This document shows positions 24,854 to 36,800 of a stretch of DNA of 64,000 nucleotides, one piece after another. The first letter of the stretch is position 1; every line of letters starts with the position of its first letter. Both the position numbers and the translations under genes were made by a program. The stretch lies in the NCBI GenBank assembly GCA_027924585.1, contig BSBM01000201.1, positions 237,501-301,500 on the forward strand, in the 5' to 3' direction. The DNA is from Larix kaempferi. Lineage: Eukaryota; Streptophyta; Pinopsida; Pinales; Pinaceae. The notes beneath the pieces are model-generated. The model searched no databases, was not told the DNA's origin, and saw only the letters and a list, made by a program, of their open reading frames with translations.

Positions 24854-26160
24854 AATTTATTAACAATCTTGATTAATTTTAGACTTGTCTTATCACCCTA
24901 GTAAAAGTATGAATGCATTATACAAGACATTCATTGATTAGGGTTATGACACTTATGATTGTACTAATGCACTGTGGTGTTGTATGAGGATAATGTTATC
25001 CGCTAACATGAAAGGTACAAATCAAGTTCTAGGTCAAGACCGTGGTGACATGAAGACAAAGACTCATCCATAGATGGATCACATAGAAGCTCTACTTACG
25101 AGGTATGCATATTTTGGTTCTACAATGGTTAACTTATGAGCTGTGCAGGTCATTGAAGAGAACAAGAAGACATTGCTAGACATAACTAGGAAATATGATA
25201 ACCAGGTATGTTTTTCCTATATCAAGTTAGAATCCTACCTTGTATTAGGATCTTATACTTTTGTATGATTAATAATGATTACTCATGAAGTTAGAATCAA
25301 GGGTTTATGCATATTATGTCTCTTACCCTGATTGATGATATGACTAGCCAAAAGAGTCCTATGGTCAAATAAGAATATGCATGAGTAAAAGAAGTCTTCC
25401 CTGAAATATTGAATACTAATGCTTATTATATGTGTTTGAAATGATCATGACTATACATGTTTAAGATTATTTTGTTTTGATAGTATTGAGATTATACTAA
25501 TGGATGTATGATTATGTATGAGATCTTGAGGATGGCACAATCATGATACTAGTGCACACTTAAGCATGCATAGTGGTCCGGGATGGATATAAGTTCAAGA
25601 ACAGGTAATCCAGGAAGAAAATATCAAGAGGAAGCACAATCCAATAGTTCCTGCAAGGAAGCAAAGATCAAGAGGAGCACTCCAGGAAGTAAAGATCAAG
25701 AGGGAGTCCACCCAAAAACTAAACAAAGATAAGTATTTGAATTGTTATTTATTATATATTATTACTTAAATGATGTTGTTCATTCATGTACATACTTATA
25801 TTCCTAGGTTTAGGATGTACATTATGCAAATTAGAAAAGTTGCATTAATGAACAATATACTACTAATATGCAACTAATGGGTAAGTGGCCTATGGTACTG
25901 TACAACATTCCATTGTTACTTATCTAGAATGAAACCTCTTTGCTGACATGTTGGGAGTAGTGCACACTCTTAACTATGTTATGGTAGAGATGGATGGCAT
26001 CTAGAAAGTTACCATATGAATACGGGATATGGATGAATGTTGTATTGAAGCATTGGCTAAGATAATTGCATGATTGTATGACATATGTATTTAAGTGTAA
26101 GAATTTATTCTGAAAAACTATGAGAAGTTTCTAATCATGCAATTGAATTTGACTTGTAGG
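24795..26160 (+). other. exon/intron-like insert replacing protease and integrase
   Basis: No protease or integrase motif (DSGA, HHCC, D-D-E) can be found between the knuckle and reverse transcriptase. Instead there are splice-like signals: ACAG/GTATG near 24800, an open stretch ending ACGAG/GTATGC (about 25100), and TGTGCAG/GTCATTG ... AACCAG/GTATGT framing a 57-base phase-0 segment (about 25149-25205) encoding VIEENKKTLLDITRKYDNQ. A further acceptor, TTGACTTGTAG/GAAAG, lies near 26160. The upstream open stretch, read in phase, gives DSSIDGSHRSSTYE before VIEENKK. This suggests a captured piece of a host gene with introns. The source gene is not recognised, and splice sites can occur by chance. 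Confidence 0.45.
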
Positions 26161-26309
26161 AAAGATCATGTACAATCACCGACAAAAGAAGGACAACAAC
26201 ATTTGTTCCAGCAACGAAGTTCATGAAAAACTATCTATTGAAGATATTAAAGAATCTGAAGTTCCTAGGATTCGGGATATGGTAATGAAAGAATGCCATG
26301 ATCTAAGAA

Positions 26310-27730
26310 TACCAAGTTAATCATGAAGAATGATGTTTGGGATGTAAGGGAAGTCTGTTGTGACTTCCAAGTGGATATATAAGATCAAGCATGATGCAGT
26401 TGGTAGCATAGAGAAATACAAGGTGTGGTTTGTAGCTCATGGCTTCTCTCAGAAAGAGGGAATAGACTATGAAGAGACTTTTGCTCCTGTAGCTAAATAC
26501 ACTTCCATCATAATAGTGCTTGCTCTGGCTGCAGTGATGAAATGGAAGATACACCAGATGGATGTCAAGATAGCTTTCTTGAATGGTGTAGTCGAAGAGG
26601 AAGTGTATGTGGAGCAGCCACTTGGTTTTCAGACACATGACAGAGAGTCATATGTGTGCAGGTTGAAGAAAGTCTTGTATGGCTTGAAGCAAGCTCCTAG
26701 AACTTGGTATGGTAGGATGGACAACTTTCTATTCAGTTTGGGCTTTACCAAGAGTAAAGCATATTCCAACCTTTACAAGGTTGAGGAAGGAAATCCAGTG
26801 ATACTATTGTTGTATGTAGATGACCTGTTTGTTATAGGTTAGGATGGGTTGATTGCAGACACCAAGAGGAAGCTTGTTGCCGAGTTTGAGATGAAGGACT
26901 TGGGGATGATGCATTACTTTCTAGGTATGGAGGTGTGGCAGAGTGCATATGGGATCTTCCTTGGACAAGGGAATTATGCAGTAGAGATCCTGAACTGGTT
27001 CGGGATGATGGACTGCAAGGCCATGGCCACACCTATGGCATCGAACCTGAAGCTTATGTGTGATGCTTCATCTGAGTCGGTTTATGTCACTGTGTATCGT
27101 CATATGATTGGGTCCTTGATGTACCTAACGAACACGAGACCATATATTTGCTTTGTGGTGAACACATTGAGTCAGTTCCTGACGGATCCAAGAAGTGTTC
27201 ACTTGGTTGCTGTAAAGCATATTCTGAGGTACCTGAAGGGTATGGTTGATTATGGGCTCAAGTATGATGCAAATCAAAAGTTTAACCTGCAGGTTTATGT
27301 TGATTCAGATTGGGTAGGCAGTGCTGCAGATAGGAAGAGCACTTCGGGGTGCTGCTTCAGTATGGGATTAGGTGTGATCTCTTGGTTTAGCAGGAAGCAG
27401 TCCTGCATAGCACTAAGTACAGCCAAAGCAGAGTATGTTGCAGCTTGTTCGGCTAGTTGTGAGGAAGTATGGCTGAGGAAGCTACTGTCTGAGTTATTTG
27501 ATCTCCCATTGGACACTACTGGTATCTTTTGTGACAACCAGAGTTGTGTGAAGATGTCTGAGAACCTGGTGTTCCATGATAAGTCGAAGCACATTAAGAT
27601 CAAATATCACTATATCAGGGATATGGTGCAGAGAGGAGCAGTGAAGCTCATGTATGTTGCGATGGGCGAGCAGGTTGCAGATGTGTTGACGAAACCACTA
27701 TCCAGAGTGAAGTTTGAGTACCTCCGATAG
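26310..27730 (+). pseudogene. pol: copia reverse transcriptase and RNase H
   Basis: The remnant begins with NDVWDV, has a short deletion-frameshift, then KSVVTSKWIYKIKHDA and FAPVAKYTS. The reverse transcriptase catalytic aspartates are in HQMDVKIAFLNG and LLYVDDLFVIG, and YGLKQAPRTWY is the copia-specific RVT_2 signature. A TAG at 26840-26842 follows the YVDD block and the same frame resumes at once with DGLIADTKRK. RNase H follows with VYVDSDWVGS, RKSTSGCCF, STAKAEYVAA and FCDNQS, containing the D-E-D residues, and ends at 27730 with ADVLTKPLSRVKFEYLR. Apart from the missing upstream domains, one nonsense codon and one indel are the visible lesions. It acts in cytoplasmic particles in intact elements. 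Confidence 0.93.
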
Positions 27731-27829
27731 AGGCTTGGTGTTCTTCAGATTGAAGATAATTCGAGGAAGAAGTGATGGGACACATTTGCAGGAGCCATTC
27801 CAAGAATGGTGAGAGGAGGATCCTTCTCA

Positions 27830-28215
27830 TGGCTATGGATGTAAATGATGTGTGATGAGCATCAGGACGATGCTCCAGTTACTGCTTTGGATATGCATCA
27901 GTTGGATTCTTTGTATGATCAATTGGATCATGGATGATGATATGCATTAGGATGATGCAGTGATGAGTATCAGGATGATGCTCTGGATGATATGCATCAG
28001 GATGATGAAGTGACAATGATCAGGATGATCATGTAATGATGATATGCATCAGTACGATGATCAAGATGATCATGCGATGATGATATGCATCAGGACGATG
28101 CAGTGACGATGATCAAGATGATCATGCGATGATGACATCCATCAGGACGATGCAGTGACGATGATCAGGTTGATCATGTGATGATGTACATCAGGATGGT
28201 GTATGTTGAGTATCA
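27830..28215. repeat. GATGATGATATGCATCAGGA minisatellite
   Basis: About seven imperfect units of roughly 45-60 bases combine ATGATATGCATCAGGA(C/T)GATG with CAGTGACGATGATCA. The array lies downstream of the RNase H stop in the copia 3' untranslated region. Confidence 0.8.
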
Positions 28216-28239
28216 GGTTGATACTCTATGGTCGTGGAT

Positions 28240-28900
28240 AGGTTGTGCAGATAAGCATATAATAGCTCCCTGGGAGATTTGCAAATACTCTTTCGATGTT
28301 TTGCCTATGGCATATAATAATGCCTTGGGATATCTGGAAAATGCTCTTTTGATGTTTTGCTTTGGAGGACATATAATAGAGCCCTGGGAGTTTTGCAGAT
28401 ACTCTTTTGAGGTTTTTCCTATGGCATATAATAGCGCCTTGGGATATCTTGCAAATGCTCTTTCGATGTTTTGTCCTATGGCATATAATAGCGCCCTGGG
28501 AGATCCGATAGGTTGAGCAATACGCTCGTAATCAGTCCTGGGATGCTCTTTCAAGGTTTTTCCATGACCACATATAATACGTCCTGGAGATCCTGATAGG
28601 TTGTGCTAGTCACGTAAAAGGCCTCGGATGCTCTTTAAAGTTCTTTCTAGTCAAGACACTCTTTTAAGGTTTTGTGGTGGGGGTCACATGTAATACGTCC
28701 TGGAGATCCGGAAAGGTTGTGCTAGTCACATAAAAGGCCTCAGATGCTCTTTAGAGTTCTTGCTAGTCAAAACACTCTTTTAAGGTTTTGTGACAATCAA
28801 CATGTAATAGAGCCCTGGGAGATCTTGCCGGTCGTGCTTAGGCACATAAAGGATCCTGGGATACTCTTTCGAGGTTTTGTTGATGCACATAATAAGTCCT
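28240..28900. repeat. compound tandem repeat in copia 3' untranslated region
   Basis: Units combine CATATAATAGCGCCCTGGGA with TACTCTTTCGATGTTTTG, first at about 60-90 bases, then as a longer unit of about 116 bases (CATATAATACGTCCTGG at about 28572 and its variant at about 28688). ORFs of 112-113 codons on both strands here are repeat-driven. Confidence 0.8.
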
Positions 28901-29151
28901 GAGGATTCCATAGTATGGCCAATGATGATGAAGACCTACAGGTGGTGGGCCTACATCCAGCATGAAAAAGGGCTAGCTTTGTAGAACTTCCTATGACAAG
29001 AAGAATTTATAGATAGCCCAGTGATCGAGATGTCGAGTACAACAGCAGTGATGATGAAGATGCTCCATGATCCAGTGATGATGATCCAGCTCCATAATTG
29101 AATACTTGTGCCAATATGTATTGGTGACCTGTGTTCAGAATACCTTTTTAG

Positions 29152-29162
29152 TTAAGAGGGAG
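29152..29162 (+). promoter_or_regulatory. copia polypurine tract
   Basis: TTAAGAGGGAG directly precedes the right LTR terminus TGTTGATG, the expected primer for plus-strand synthesis. Confidence 0.88.
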
Positions 29163-29765
29163 TGTTGATGTATTTGTAATTTCAGAAGATATTCTTCTAT
29201 GTATTACATTTGTACTTTATTGTATATCCCACAGAGATGTATTATTCCTCTGATTGGAAGTGTCGTCATTTGTATTTGCAAGTGTCACAAGTTACATTTT
29301 AAGTGTCATCATTTGTATTGATGGGTTATTAGACTACCAGTGTGGGGTCGACCCTAGTTAGGTCATGTGGTTGGGTTATTAGACTTGAGTATCAAGTCGG
29401 ACCCAGTGAATTATTGGCAGGTCAAGTCAGTGTATAAATAGAGAGATTGTGTCTCTCATTTGATTCATTCACCCACTTCTCAAGCTCACATAGCTAAGAG
29501 AGAAAGTATCGCACATGTGGAGGAGGAGGAGCATCTGCTAGAGACATCTTATTGGGTTTGATCTTTGTGATCTTGTATTGGGGTTTATTCTATCTCTGAG
29601 GAAGTTGCGGGGTTTTTCACCTTCTTGGTTTTCCCCGGTGAAATTCTGTGTCTCTTGTGTACTTGCATGATTGTGTTTATGATTGATATGTTGTAGATAT
29701 GTTGTACATGTTATTCTCTTAGAGATCCTTATGATAATGGAATAAAATTATCGAAAAATTTAACA
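29163..29765 (+). repeat. copia 3' LTR
   Basis: 603 bp, equal in length to the left LTR, with TATAAATAG at 29433-29441 and terminus TTTAACA. Confidence 0.95.
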
Positions 29766-30738
29766 CCTGAAGGCCTTTTGGATGCGAGGCGGAATGAGCC
29801 ATAGAATGACAGACGTATCTCGGATCGACAAACCAGCAATTCTGTGGGATTCAGGACGTTGGGATAGTGCTAGGGATGTCCCCCCTCCTCCAGTCCCATG
29901 GTCTAGGTGTCACCTTGTAGGTCCATTTTGGAAACTAGGGTTTTGCTCAGGAAGGGAGTGTGCAATTTTTGAACACGGGGGTCAACTTTGCAAAATCATC
30001 AACCAGGCACTTATGGCTAGCGTTCCTAGCCAGAACCTTCCTACACACACTTACAAGACTCCCTAGAACCCAATTGTGTTTCACGGTTGGAGTTCTATGC
30101 CCTCGGTAGGTATCCAGCAGGTGTCCCTAAAGGCCTTCTGGATGAGAAACGAAACGAGCTATAGAATGACGACCGTGGCTCGGATTGACAAACCGTCGAA
30201 TTCATTGAAATTAGGATGTCGAGATAGTGCTATGGGTGCCCCTCTCCTCTGGTCCCATGTCCTAGGTGTCACCTTGTAGGTCCATTTTGGAAACTAGGGT
30301 TTTGTTGAGTAAGGGAGTGTGAAAATTTTGCACACAGGGGTCAACTTTGAAAAATCATCCATCGGGAACTTATGGCTAGCATTCCTAGCCAAAACCTTCC
30401 TAGACACACTTGCAGGATTCTCCGGAACCCAGTTTTGTTGCATGGTTGGAGTACTATGCCCCCGATAGGTATCCAGCAGGTGTCCCTGAAGGCCTTTTGG
30501 ATGCAAGATAGAACGAGCCATAGAATGAAGACCGTGGCTCCGATCGACAAACCATCAACTCCGTTTGATTCAGGATGTCAGGATAGTGCTAGGGGTTCCC
30601 CTCTCCTCTGCTCCCATTGCGAGGGTGTCACCTTGTAGGTCCATTTTGGAAACTAGGGTTTTTCTCAGTAAGGGAGTGTGCAATTTTTGCACACGGGGGT
30701 CAACTTTGCAAAATCATCCACTGGGCACTTATGGCTAG
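29766..30738. repeat. satellite B block 3
   Basis: Three monomers with markers at 29932, 30291 and 30650. It resumes with CCTGAAGGCC, the exact continuation of block 2. It stops mid-monomer after CTTATGGCTAG, where the GAT minisatellite begins. Confidence 0.95.
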
Positions 30739-30922
30739 ATGTTGATGAGGAACCTAGAGATGACAATGATGATGAAGATGTTGATGATGATTATGATGAT
30801 GGTGATGATGATGAAGACGTTGATGATGATGGTGATGGTGATGGTGATGGTGATGAAGATGATGATGATGATGATAGAGATGTTGATGAGGAACCTAGAG
30901 ATGACAATGATGATGAAGATGT

Positions 30923-30967
<45 letters not shown>

Positions 30968-31074
30968 AGACGTTGATGATGATGGTGATGGTGATGAAGA
31001 TGATGATGATGATGATGATGGATATGTTGATGAGGAACATAGAGATGACAATGATGATGAAGATGTTGATGATG

Positions 31075-31106
<32 letters not shown>

Positions 31107-31224
31107 GAAGACGTTGATGGTGATGGTGATGGTGATGAAGATGATGATGATGATGATGGAGAAGATGATGATGATGGAGATGTTGATGAGTAATATAGAG
31201 ATGACAATGATGATGAAGATGTTG

Positions 31225-31255
<31 letters not shown>

Positions 31256-31353
31256 AGAGGTCGATGATGATGGTGATGGTGATGAAGACGATGATGATGA
31301 TGATGGAGATGTTGACGAGGAACCTAGAGATAACAATGATGATGAAGATGTAA
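30739..31353 (+). repeat. GAT minisatellite, higher-order units of 129-156 bp
   Basis: The marker GTTGATGAGGAACCTAGAGA (or a variant) recurs at 30741, 30882, 31026, 31182 and 31311. The spacings are 141, 144, 156 and 129, all divisible by three. One frame encodes runs of Asp with VDEEPRDDNDDEDVD. It begins inside satellite B at 30678, has a TAA at 31191, and reads on to a stop just after 31353. On the minus strand the same DNA encodes Ser- or Ile-rich runs. There is no promoter, intron or non-repetitive domain. The triplet-preserving spacing could mean derivation from an acidic coding region or simple slippage of triplets. Confidence 0.85.
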
Positions 31354-33700
31354 AATTAACTTGAAGTTTCATTATCATTAGAGCCATATCAAGAGGATAT
31401 GTGGAGGGAAACATTTTAAAATGTGCCAACTTAGGATTGTTTGAATGGTGTTGATGTCATCTAATCTTATTGTTGGCTTTGTGACATTTATGATGATAAT
31501 GAACGGAGTGCTAAGATTGTATTTTGACTCATTTGTGATCATCTATCTAGGTTACATTCTTCTTTTTAGCAAGACATGGGAAGATCATTTTCATTAATTG
31601 GGCCTGGCACGTATTTGTAGCAATGTGTAGATAAAAGTTGGTCAACATGAAATACTCATGCAAGCCAACATGCACAAAGCATTGATCATGTGAATATTTC
31701 AATTATTGGCAATGGCATTTCGCATTGGAATTTCATTTCATCTCCTCCCTTCAAACTAATTTTTTTTTACGTTTTGAATTTCTTTTTATAAAAGAATAAT
31801 TCGTGGAAGTTAATGTTTGGCCACATGTAATGAAACAAAACAAAACTTTTAATTTGAACATGTTGCATTAATGTTGTAATTGAAATTGTGACATTCTATT
31901 CCAAATGACTTGGCTTTAAAGACCAGATAAATATAGTATGCCCTTTATAAAGGCTATTCATTAAAAAACATATTGCTATTGAGACTATACTATGATGTTC
32001 TCCCCTTCCTTTGTCAAAAGAAGATTAATAAGGTTGTTTTTCCGAAGTATAGGATGTTTTGGATTTCTCAACTATTATTGCATGTGAACTTGCACATACC
32101 AAGCTACAACAAATCTTTCACGGAAGTGGATTTGTCTATGTGAATAGATAAGTGAAAAGCTTTTAGCAACAAGACTTATAAATTTTAACTTGGAAGTATT
32201 GGAAATGTACAAAGTGGGATTGAGAGGCTTGATGGTGATTGTAGTAGTGGGCATGGTATTGGTGAGAATGATGTCATGATAGTGGAATTAAACATTAAGA
32301 TGGTGACCCTAGAGCTTGGATCCTAGCCTAGAAACACGAGAGCCTAGCCTAAAAACCCTATTTGGTAGCGTAAACCCTAGTTTGTATTCTAATCACAATG
32401 AAACCCTATTATGTAGCCTAAGATCTAGCCCTAAATTATAATACATATAAAAATTAAATCATTTTCATTGTACATATATATCCATGTGAATACATTTGAA
32501 TCCAAATCGCTATACACATATATGCATAGTGTCTCATCTATATAACAAGGTTGCATAAAACTAGAAAACCATTGTACCTAGCACTAGATACCTAATTTAG
32601 AAACCTAATGGTTTGAAATTGGTTGTACCATGAAGATTTTTATATGGTGGATATGCACACCTATGGCAACCTTATCAATGGATGGCAAACCTAATATTAT
32701 CATAACATTAGTAAAGCTTAGTCCAACATGTAGTAATGCTTACATGTTCTAGTGTTGATGGCGCGCTAATGGATGCATGCAACTTGATGAGGGTATATGT
32801 GTGACTCCATTGATGTAATGAAAGTCCTAAATGTCTTTAACAAGTGTCTGAGTGTACAATAGATGAATTAGGATGTCCTAATACCCCTCAATCCCTTCTA
32901 GACAGAATTCGAAAGCATTTTGGGTATTGGGGTAACAATTTGGTGTGTTGAGGTGGATATAGCCTCAAAAATACACCTCATAGTAGTCATTTATTGTAAT
33001 GTCAACTATATGTGTTTAAGTCAATGTGTCTACATAATATTAGATCTCTATCACATAATAATAAATTAAGGAAGTCCTAATTGTAAATGGTAGTGGATGT
33101 GATGGTCATCAAATCAAAGGTGGCTATATCCATGAGTGAGAATTCATGAGCTAGCTATACATTGTGTTCAAGGTTGTCCTATTTGTATGGTGACAATTGA
33201 TTAAGAAATGATTCCATAACTTGGTTATTAATTTGTTGCATAATCTTAAGTAGACAAAATGGTCAATATAAATACTAGTGACGACATTTCATTATGTAGA
33301 GTATGGACATTTTGGATCTCATTATGTAGAGCTATTAAAAATCATGTTGGATCTCATTTTAACCTTTTGACAAGAATGGACATTTTCTATTTTTAAGTAT
33401 TCTTTTCCTAGTACTCAAGTTACCAATATATATCTTATGTGCCATGAGGTGTGATTTGTCCATCCCTTTATTCCGTTTGTCTTTAGATTAATTCTCACAC
33501 ATGATTTTGTTTGAATTAGCCTATGTTTATAATGTTTTATTAACATAGATACCATTACAAGCTTTTACATGTGGAAAGATAAACCAAGATGAACTATGAT
33601 ATCCAACTTCTCTTCTAAGATCTAGGTAAGCTTCAGGTTGATTCACATTATCAACTAATGCATGGACATCATTGGTACCAAAAATTAAGACCGCATGCCA
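31354..33700. other. intergenic, no gene seen
   Basis: AT-rich sequence with no ORF above about 60 codons and no recognised motif. At 32300-32440 there is a short degenerate AACCCTA/GCCTAAAACCC patch. Confidence 0.5.
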
Positions 33701-33859
33701 TGGACGGATAGAAGTAAAAACCAAATTTAGACAACATCACATCATGATACACACAACATGAGACAACAACATTAGAAAACAAGATACTGATATAGAAAAC
33801 ATCAATATAAATCACATAATTGAAAATCCATGTACATCAAGGCTACAAAACTCATCCAA

Positions 33860-36800
33860 ACACATACAATTTCTAGAAAATAGTGGAACATGGTTCCCAA
33901 TGTACATACAATGGAAACTCATGCCCTATAGAAAATGCGACAACTCATGCCGTAGATCCAAAATACATGACAACTCGTGTCGTAGATACAAAGTACATGG
34001 AAACTGGTGCACAAAAGTTCCACATCGTGGCTAATATACATAACATGGTGTGTCAAGCATTATGACCACCCCCGTCACTCCCAAGTGCATCTCCAAAGTC
34101 GATCTTCCTACTCTTCGAGCTACTCGTACCTCGGGTCTTGTTCTGTCTAGGAGTAGACCGTCTCTCTGGGATCTGGAACAAATGATATAAGATACCGTCA
34201 TTTTCAAGCATTTGCAACATTTACCACATTTATAAAACAAATGTAGAATTCGAATCTCAAATAAATCACCTCTGATGTGAGTGGGAAACGTGAGGCAGGT
34301 GTCCTAGATCTGCGGAGCCTCTTAGCAATTCCAGGCTACAACATTTACAACAATCATTTCATTGAAAATTAATAATTGCTTAAATTAATTTTTGTTAATG
34401 CATCAAAATATTTTCATAAATTAACTTGATTCTCACTGTGAACACCTCCGACGATGGACATGGCTGGGATTCTGGGCTAGTAGGTGGAGCAGATGGCTAG
34501 ACAACTAGCTCCGATGCAGTCATGGGGGGGGGCGCAGATGTAGTTGCATCCACTGCAGGTGCAACCACTAGAGATAGATATGAGGATACTGGAAGAGTAG
34601 ATGCCATAATAGTGGTAGGAAGTGGGGAAGATATGGTGGGAGAAGACATGGTGGTATGAAGTGGAGGAAGACGTTGTGGACGATGAACTCCTGTCGGTTG
34701 TGTGATAGAGGGTATCGAACAAAAAGGGATAGGGGGGATGTTGAAGGATGGTGCATGGGAGGGGAGTCCTGCATAGAGGGAGGAGGATGGATGAAAGGGA
34801 GGTTGTGTATGAAGAGGGGAAGCTAGAAGGAAGGGGGGGCGCGGACGAATGGGGGAGGATGGATAGACAGGGGGGCATGGATAAATTGGCGAGGATGTAT
34901 AGACGGGGGGGCATGGATGAGTGCGGGATGATGAATGGAGGGGGGAGTATGGCCAGAGAGGGGAGGCTGGATGTAAAGGAGGGGGTCGATAGATGGAGGG
35001 GTCTAGATGGAAGTGAGGGGGGGACTCATGGGAGTGGGTGGATACATAGGACTAAAATGGGGACCTGCAGCTGTTGGTGGCACCTACATATATATTTGTA
35101 ATATCACAATTTAGTAAAAAAAGAATAAATTAAACCATAGTAAGTCGTAACAATTCAAATTAAAAGCGTGCTTTTAACTACACATTATACCTTTGTATAT
35201 GGTGATCTTCGAATCGCTAGCAGGGATGGTTGATCACTGTAGTCAGGGAACACCCATGGACACAAAAATGCATGCATGTTATGAACATGTTAAACAAGTC
35301 ATTATTTAGGCAATCGAGATATTCGAAAACATTGTACGAACTATCAACGTGTATGCCATAAATATAAATACTTAAGTAATATAAATTCCATAAGTAATAA
35401 CAATATTGTGTGAGGTATTGAAAATACCTTCGTGTGAGGTGCCGCAATTTCAGTTGCACCTGCCATTGTTGCATCCAGGTTGGGAGATCCTACATTCTCC
35501 CATGTTGGTGTCTCAACTCTGAATAACTGTACATTGAAATAATAGTTTAAGTCAAACAAAGATACTTTAAAAATACTTTACAAGTTATCAAGTGATGATT
35601 GAAAACACATTAAAAAAATTGTTGACCTGGTCCATATGACAGCCCTCGATCAGGCCAGGGAATGTATGCCCGCAATGGGGACAAATATGTGGCATTGTCC
35701 CCATCGAACTGGAATTCCTAGCATGGATACCACCGATCACAGGTCTATCCTATCCCTATCGTGAAGACCCTGCACCTCGATCTCTATCAAGGTCAACCGA
35801 CCTCTCCACTGTAGTCACTGCTACAAAGGAGGTGTGTCTGAGGAGTCCACGTGCAACATTCCTCATTGCCTCTTCGATATGATCAAGTCTGTGGGGTAAC
35901 TGAGGTGGCTGGGGAAAGGGTTTGGGGTCGCACCCAAGAGCTGGTGGCCCTCTCAGTGGGTTCCTCCTGGCAGCAAGTCGATCTTGGGCAGAGCCACGGC
36001 CAACACCCTGGAACTCAGTTATGTCAAAATAATTGACATGTAAATCGAGCATAAACTCAGCCCACAGTTGTCGAAGGAAGTACTGTGGAACCTCCCTATT
36101 ATTGCAGGGAGGTTTATCGTACACCATGAACCACCTCTGCATCCAATTGTCCCTCCATGTTGGTAATGACACCAATCCATGCAGACACGTGGATTTCTAG
36201 TGTTGGGTGGTTGTGTTCTTGGATCGGTGAACATACTATATAATTGGGCCTTTGAAATATTCAAATCTTTTATTGCTTCCTTGGAAATGCCCGTGGAGTA
36301 ATACTCCCGCATCCTAGCTCTATATGCAGTCATATCGGTCAATTGGAGATGTGCATGGATGAGGGAGTCAATTGAGCTCTCAATTGACGTGGAAAGAGAC
36401 ACTCAATACGGTTCCCCCGTGTTTCTTAGTTCTCGAGTGTGCACTCTCATTTCATTTACATAATGGCTAAGGTCATCTTGTTCAACATTTGGTTGGGGGT
36501 TTTGATTTTCTTCGGCATTTGATTTTGTTGACGGTTTTCTTCGACATTGGGTCCAAGGTTTGGGTTTTCTTGTGTTCCACCAGACTCCGGGTTAGTATTT
36601 TGTTCACTCATTGTCTCAATTTACATTCTGCAATTGAAAATTTCTCCATTGTTTTAATAATTTGGGAATTATTAACAATTTAATAAACAAAAAAAATCAA
36701 TAAAATGACACAAAGAATGAATAAAATGACAAAAAATTGGAATTTACCTATCCAATTGACGTGTTGATGAGTTGGTGGATTGATTTGGTGGGTTTTGGAG

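Larger units (their letters stand above)
22667..29765 (+). mobile_element. Ty1/copia LTR retrotransposon, defective
   Basis: Two 603-bp LTRs (22667-23269 and 29163-29765) start TGTTGATG and end TTTAACA. A perfect 5-bp target duplication CCTGA flanks the element (22662-22666 and 29766-29770). An iMet primer site follows the left LTR and a purine tract precedes the right LTR. The interior has gag with a zinc knuckle, then about 1.3 kb of foreign-looking sequence where protease and integrase should be, then reverse transcriptase and RNase H, then 1.4 kb of tandem repeats. The LTRs differ by about 16 bases in the first 330 by eye. It cannot encode its own integration and has stops and frameshifts in gag and pol. 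Confidence 0.95.

Noticed and set aside
28178-28554. Two overlapping 112-113 codon ORFs on both strands
   Set aside because: Both come from the tandem repeat in the copia 3' untranslated region.
30678-31193. 171-codon acidic protein gene
   Set aside because: The start lies in satellite B, the body is a GAT triplet repeat and no unique domain exists. The antisense Ser-rich and Ile-rich ORFs are equally long, so it is treated as a minisatellite.
34477-35101. Plus-strand Gly/Arg-rich ORF (117 codons) opposite family X copy 1
   Set aside because: It is antisense to the Pro/Ser-rich exon, and its composition is explained by complementing proline codons.
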